From: Pusillimonas sp044464525
GTDB taxonomy: Bacteria > Pseudomonadota > Gammaproteobacteria > Burkholderiales > Burkholderiaceae_B
Reading direction: 5' to 3'
DNA: 64,000 bases
Assembly (NCBI RefSeq): GCF_044464525.1
Contig: NZ_JBIQLE010000014.1
Coordinates: 1 to 64,000, forward strand
The notes beneath the pieces are model-generated. The model was not told the origin of the DNA and made no database searches. It was given only the letters and a program-made list of their open reading frames with translations. Positions 61,232-64,000 of this stretch are shown here, piece after piece. The translations under genes and the position numbers were made by a program. Each line of letters starts with the position of its first letter. Positions within the stretch are counted from its first letter, which is position 1.

Positions 61232-62164
61232 TTAGTCAAACAGCTCACGCCCATCGCGGAAGGCGTTGTAGATCAGCTCACGAAGCCATCGGTTGGCTGA
61301 ATCCAGGTCGTAACGTTCGTGCCATTGCTGCCAAATACAGAACGGGCCCACTTGAAACGGCAAACCCACCTCGCATAGATCGGAACGGGATTGGAGTACT
61401 GTCCTGGCCAAACGTCGGGGCACGGACAGCACCAGATCGGAGGACGCCACGACATCTGCCGCGCCAAGCGCGTGCGCCATGGTCAATACTACGTTACGCT
61501 CGGCCAGAATTCCTTTTTGGTACAAGGTGTTTTGCAGTGCGGCATCACTTGCCCCGCTGGGCCGATAGGTAACATGCTGGGAACCCAGATATTGCTTGTA
61601 GGTGAAGGTGGCGCCCTTGAAACCATGCCGCTTGCCCACCAGCGCCACAAAAGTTTCCTTACACAACACTTGATCTTTGAACGCCGTCCCCATCGGCAGC
61701 CAGCTGCCCAGGGCAACGTCGACCTTGCCTTCCAGAAGCAGCGTTCTGGCCTCCTCTGCATTGGACGGCCCGACTGTCTCGAAACGGACTAGCGGCGCCG
61801 CTTCACGCGCGGCGTTCAAAAAGCCGGGAAGCAGAACCATCTGACCGATATCGTTAACGGCAATTCTAAATAGCCTGGCTGAGGTCGGCGCATCGAAGCG
61901 CTGCGCCTTGTCGACGGCCTGCGTCAACTTTTCCAACCCCTCTTCCACCAAGGAAATCAGCTCGTCCGCCAGCGGCGTGGGCTCCATGCCTTCGGGAGTG
62001 CGGACGAATAAAGGATCGTCGAACCGTTCACGCAGCCGTTTAAGCGCATTGCTGACAGCAGACTGCGTCAAATTTAGATAGTCGCCCGCCTTGGTTACAT
62101 TACGCATCGTGTAAACGGCGCGAAACACCAGGAATAGATTCAGATCGACTGTCTTGATGTTCAT
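61232..62164 (-). CDS. LysR family regulator (NahR/NodD-like), right arm
   Basis: A 310-residue regulator. The HTH region VDLNLFLVFRAVYTMRNVTKAGDYLNLTQSAVSNALKRLRERFDDPLFVRT is of the same subgroup as the left-arm LysR. It lies upstream of the reductase gene on the same strand, 184 bp away, with space for a promoter. The ATG giving MNIKTVDLN was chosen; eight more residues are possible. Likely activator of the right arm. Confidence 0.9.
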   Translation of the reverse strand: MNIKTVDLNLFLVFRAVYTMRNVTKAGDYLNLTQSAVSNALKRLRERFDDPLFVRTPEGMEPTPLADELISLVEEGLEKLTQAVDKAQRFDAPTSARLFRIAVNDIGQMVLLPGFLNAAREAAPLVRFETVGPSNAEEARTLLLEGKVDVALGSWLPMGTAFKDQVLCKETFVALVGKRHGFKGATFTYKQYLGSQHVTYRPSGASDAALQNTLYQKGILAERNVVLTMAHALGAADVVASSDLVLSVPRRLARTVLQSRSDLCEVGLPFQVGPFCIWQQWHERYDLDSANRWLRELIYNAFRDGRELFD

Positions 62165-62275
62165 GTTCGGTGAGTCCCAGAAACGCACAGCGATTCGGGC
62201 TCATGGATGGCCCTCTACTTGTGTTATACCAGAACGTACCGGCCACAGGCAGGGCAGGCTCGAAGGATAAAGAGC

Positions 62276-63436
62276 TTAGGAACCCTGCAAATAATCAGCC
62301 AGCCGTGCAAGCATGGCGTCGCAAGCCGCCAATTGCTCAAGGGTCAGGTATTCGTCGGGTTTGTGGCCCTGATCCATGCTGCCCGGGCCACAGATAACGG
62401 CGGGAATACCGGCTTGGTTGAACAGGCCGCCCTCGCTTCCAAAGGCAACGGTACTGAATGCAGACGAACCCGTCAGTGCGGCCAGCAGCTGCGCAGCCTC
62501 ACTATCTGGTGATGTTGCCAAGCCGGGATACTCGGCCAACTGCTCGAAGGAAATATCCGTGCCGGCATGAACTGAACGCATTTTAGGAAGCAGCTCGTCT
62601 TGAGCGTACGAGGCGAGCTCAGCCGGGACCACCTGGGGATCGAATCCGGGCAAGGCACGGACTTCAAAATCAAACTCACATTCGGCAGGCACGATATTCA
62701 GCGCACGCCCGCCCTTGATCAGGCCAGTCTGAACCGTGGAAAAAGGGGGATTGAAACGATCATCGTGATGCTGGGGCTGAGCCAGGTCTTCGGCAATATC
62801 GCCGAGTCGCCCGACCAGTTTCGCCGCGTACTCGATGGCATTTACACCTTGAGGTGCATACGCTGAATGACAGGCGGCACCCTGGACCTTGCAACGTACG
62901 GCCAATTTCCCCTTGTGCCCCAGCACCGGCTGCAGGGAGGTCGGCTCGCCTATCAGGCAAAGCTGTGGCTTGTTCTTGCGTTTCTCAATTTCGGACAGCA
63001 TCGATCGTACACCCAGGCAGCCCACTTCCTCGTCATAAGAAAACGCCAAATGCACGGGGCGGCTAAGCGGTTTGGCCAAAAACGTGGGCACCATCGCCAG
63101 CACCGAAGCGATGAACCCCTTCATATCTGCGGTGCCCCGCCCGTAAAGACGCCCCTCTTGCTCAGACAGGGAAAACGGGTCGACCGTCCAGACTTGGCCA
63201 TCGACGGGAACCACGTCGGTATGCCCGGAAAGCACAATGCCTCCTTGTTCGGCTGGGCCAAGCGTGGCGAAGATGTTCGCCTTGGTACGCTCGGGGTTAT
63301 AGAAAAGCTCACAGCCGATTCCCAGACCTGCCAGATAACTCTGGATGAACTGGATTAGCTCAAGATTGGAGTCACGACTGACCGTGGGAAAGCTGATCAG
63401 CCGTTCGAGCATCTGGCGGCTGCTGGGGTTACTCAT
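62276..63436 (-). CDS. M20 peptidase, acetylornithine deacetylase (ArgE)-like
   Basis: A 386-residue zinc hydrolase. Metal and catalytic motifs: SGHTDVVPVDG, GRGTADMKGF and YDEEVGCLG; the C-terminal ligand is the His of MDQGHKPDEYL. Family includes ArgE, DapE and N-acyl amino-acid deacetylases. It overlaps the DUF1028 gene by 8 bp; such pairs are usually peripheral amino-acid or amide catabolism rather than arginine synthesis, so argE is not assigned. Confidence 0.9.
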   Translation of the reverse strand: MSNPSSRQMLERLISFPTVSRDSNLELIQFIQSYLAGLGIGCELFYNPERTKANIFATLGPAEQGGIVLSGHTDVVPVDGQVWTVDPFSLSEQEGRLYGRGTADMKGFIASVLAMVPTFLAKPLSRPVHLAFSYDEEVGCLGVRSMLSEIEKRKNKPQLCLIGEPTSLQPVLGHKGKLAVRCKVQGAACHSAYAPQGVNAIEYAAKLVGRLGDIAEDLAQPQHHDDRFNPPFSTVQTGLIKGGRALNIVPAECEFDFEVRALPGFDPQVVPAELASYAQDELLPKMRSVHAGTDISFEQLAEYPGLATSPDSEAAQLLAALTGSSAFSTVAFGSEGGLFNQAGIPAVICGPGSMDQGHKPDEYLTLEQLAACDAMLARLADYLQGS

Positions 63437-64000
63437 CGCCTGGAACTCCGTAACTAGGCGCCAGCGAAGGGTTCAGCGCTCTATCGAGATAGTCTTGCAT
63501 TTGCGGCTTATAGGCTTCCCAGAGGTTACATAGCTCTTTGAGAGGCAGCTCATCAGCCCAATCGACTCGCAAGTCGGCAATAGGCCAAGGCACGTCGCCC
63601 ACGATTTTTAGCGCCGCCGAATGAACTGGGCCGGCCTCGCCGCCGGCATCCAGCGCTGCCTGCATCGCCGCCAGAAGGCGATCGCCAAGGCTGCCGGAAG
63701 CCTGCTCAAAACAGGTGGTCATGGCCTGGATAACAGTCTTATCGGCCAACAAATTACCCGCGGCGACGCATTGCCGACCTTCCACCGCGTTGTAAACCCC
63801 TAGCGCTTGATCACCGGTGAATACGGCTGTGCGCCCTTGGTGGTCTACAACAGCTACTTGGCGGTATTGATGCCATTCGTCTGCGGCCAATGCCTGTTCC
63901 AGCGCTTGCGGCGGCGCCAGGCTGTCGGATTCAAGCAGATCAAGTATCTGTGCGCCCAAGGAGGGCAAGGTGATGTTCTGGGAGGCCACAGCACCCACCT
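63429..64000 (-). CDS. DUF1028 family protein (partial, N-terminus outside window)
   Basis: About 190 C-terminal residues of a DUF1028 (Ntn-hydrolase-like) protein. GAVASQNI and AVFTGDQALGVYNAVEGRQCVAAGNLLADKTVIQAM match the family core; the C-terminal part adds a peptidoglycan-binding-like tail (DLRVDWADELPLKELCNLWEAYKPQMQDYLDRALNPS in outline). The true start lies beyond the right edge. Cotranscribed with the M20 peptidase. Confidence 0.85.
   Translation of the reverse strand, partial: VGAVASQNITLPSLGAQILDLLESDSLAPPQALEQALAADEWHQYRQVAVVDHQGRTAVFTGDQALGVYNAVEGRQCVAAGNLLADKTVIQAMTTCFEQASGSLGDRLLAAMQAALDAGGEAGPVHSAALKIVGDVPWPIADLRVDWADELPLKELCNLWEAYKPQMQDYLDRALNPSLAPSYGVPGDE

Noticed and set aside
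1..64000. CRISPR arrays, rRNA genes, intact insertion sequences and an intact prophage
   Set aside because: I looked for regular spaced repeats, transposase motifs, rRNA sequence and phage structural genes and saw none; only the integrase fragment near tRNA-Arg.

Overview
The window is high-GC bacterial DNA whose gene content points to a betaproteobacterium, most likely family Alcaligenaceae (Bordetella, Achromobacter or Pusillimonas type). The signs are the earP-efp pair, DUF2863, the sdh/mdh/prpC/prpD/acnB/acnA block, and TRAP and LysR genes in large numbers. This is inferred from protein families, not from a database match.

Layout. 1-16 kb is core metabolism. It holds sdhA (cut by the window edge), sdhD and sdhC on the minus strand, a GntR/UTRA regulator, then mdh, prpC, prpD, a small acetyltransferase, acnB and acnA on the plus strand. 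DUF2863, earP, efp and DUF1178 follow. Two near-identical 21-bp inverted repeats lie beside the gntR/mdh and acnB promoters and suggest one regulator for this block. 16-23 kb is a four-gene oligopeptide ABC importer. 23-34 kb is a housekeeping mix: thermonuclease, AidB-like dehydrogenase, DUF423, adenine deaminase, cold-shock protein, 3-methyladenine glycosylase, DUF3293, AsmA, and a phosphonate/selenate-type ABC importer with a fused permease.

34.2-38.2 kb is an accessory patch of small hypothetical genes. It holds a DUF333/I78 lipoprotein, a BOF protein, and remnants of a BrnT toxin and a tyrosine integrase next to tRNA-Arg(ACG). A partial copy of the tRNA 3' end lies 2.1 kb away, so this looks like the scar of an integrated element. 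38.2-44.6 kb has a phosphoribosyltransferase-HAD fusion, an alpha-hydroxy-acid dehydrogenase, a GlcG/HbpS protein and an autotransporter with a zinc-metalloprotease passenger.

44.8-62.2 kb is the most interesting part: a two-armed catabolic island for what looks like a hydroxylated aromatic acid. The left arm has a Rieske oxygenase, a LysR, a TRAP transporter, an SDR, a 2,3-dihydroxybenzoate/salicylate-type AMP ligase, an amidohydrolase and a TetR. The right arm has a gamma-resorcylate-type decarboxylase, a CocE-type hydrolase, an MFS carrier, an FAH-family hydrolase, a small extradiol-type VOC enzyme, a ferredoxin-NAD reductase and a LysR. Three copies of the palindrome TGAAC-WW-GTTCA (two between SDR and ligase, one upstream of tetR) indicate TetR control. 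The exact substrate is not resolved. The window ends in an ArgE-like peptidase and a DUF1028 gene cut by the edge.
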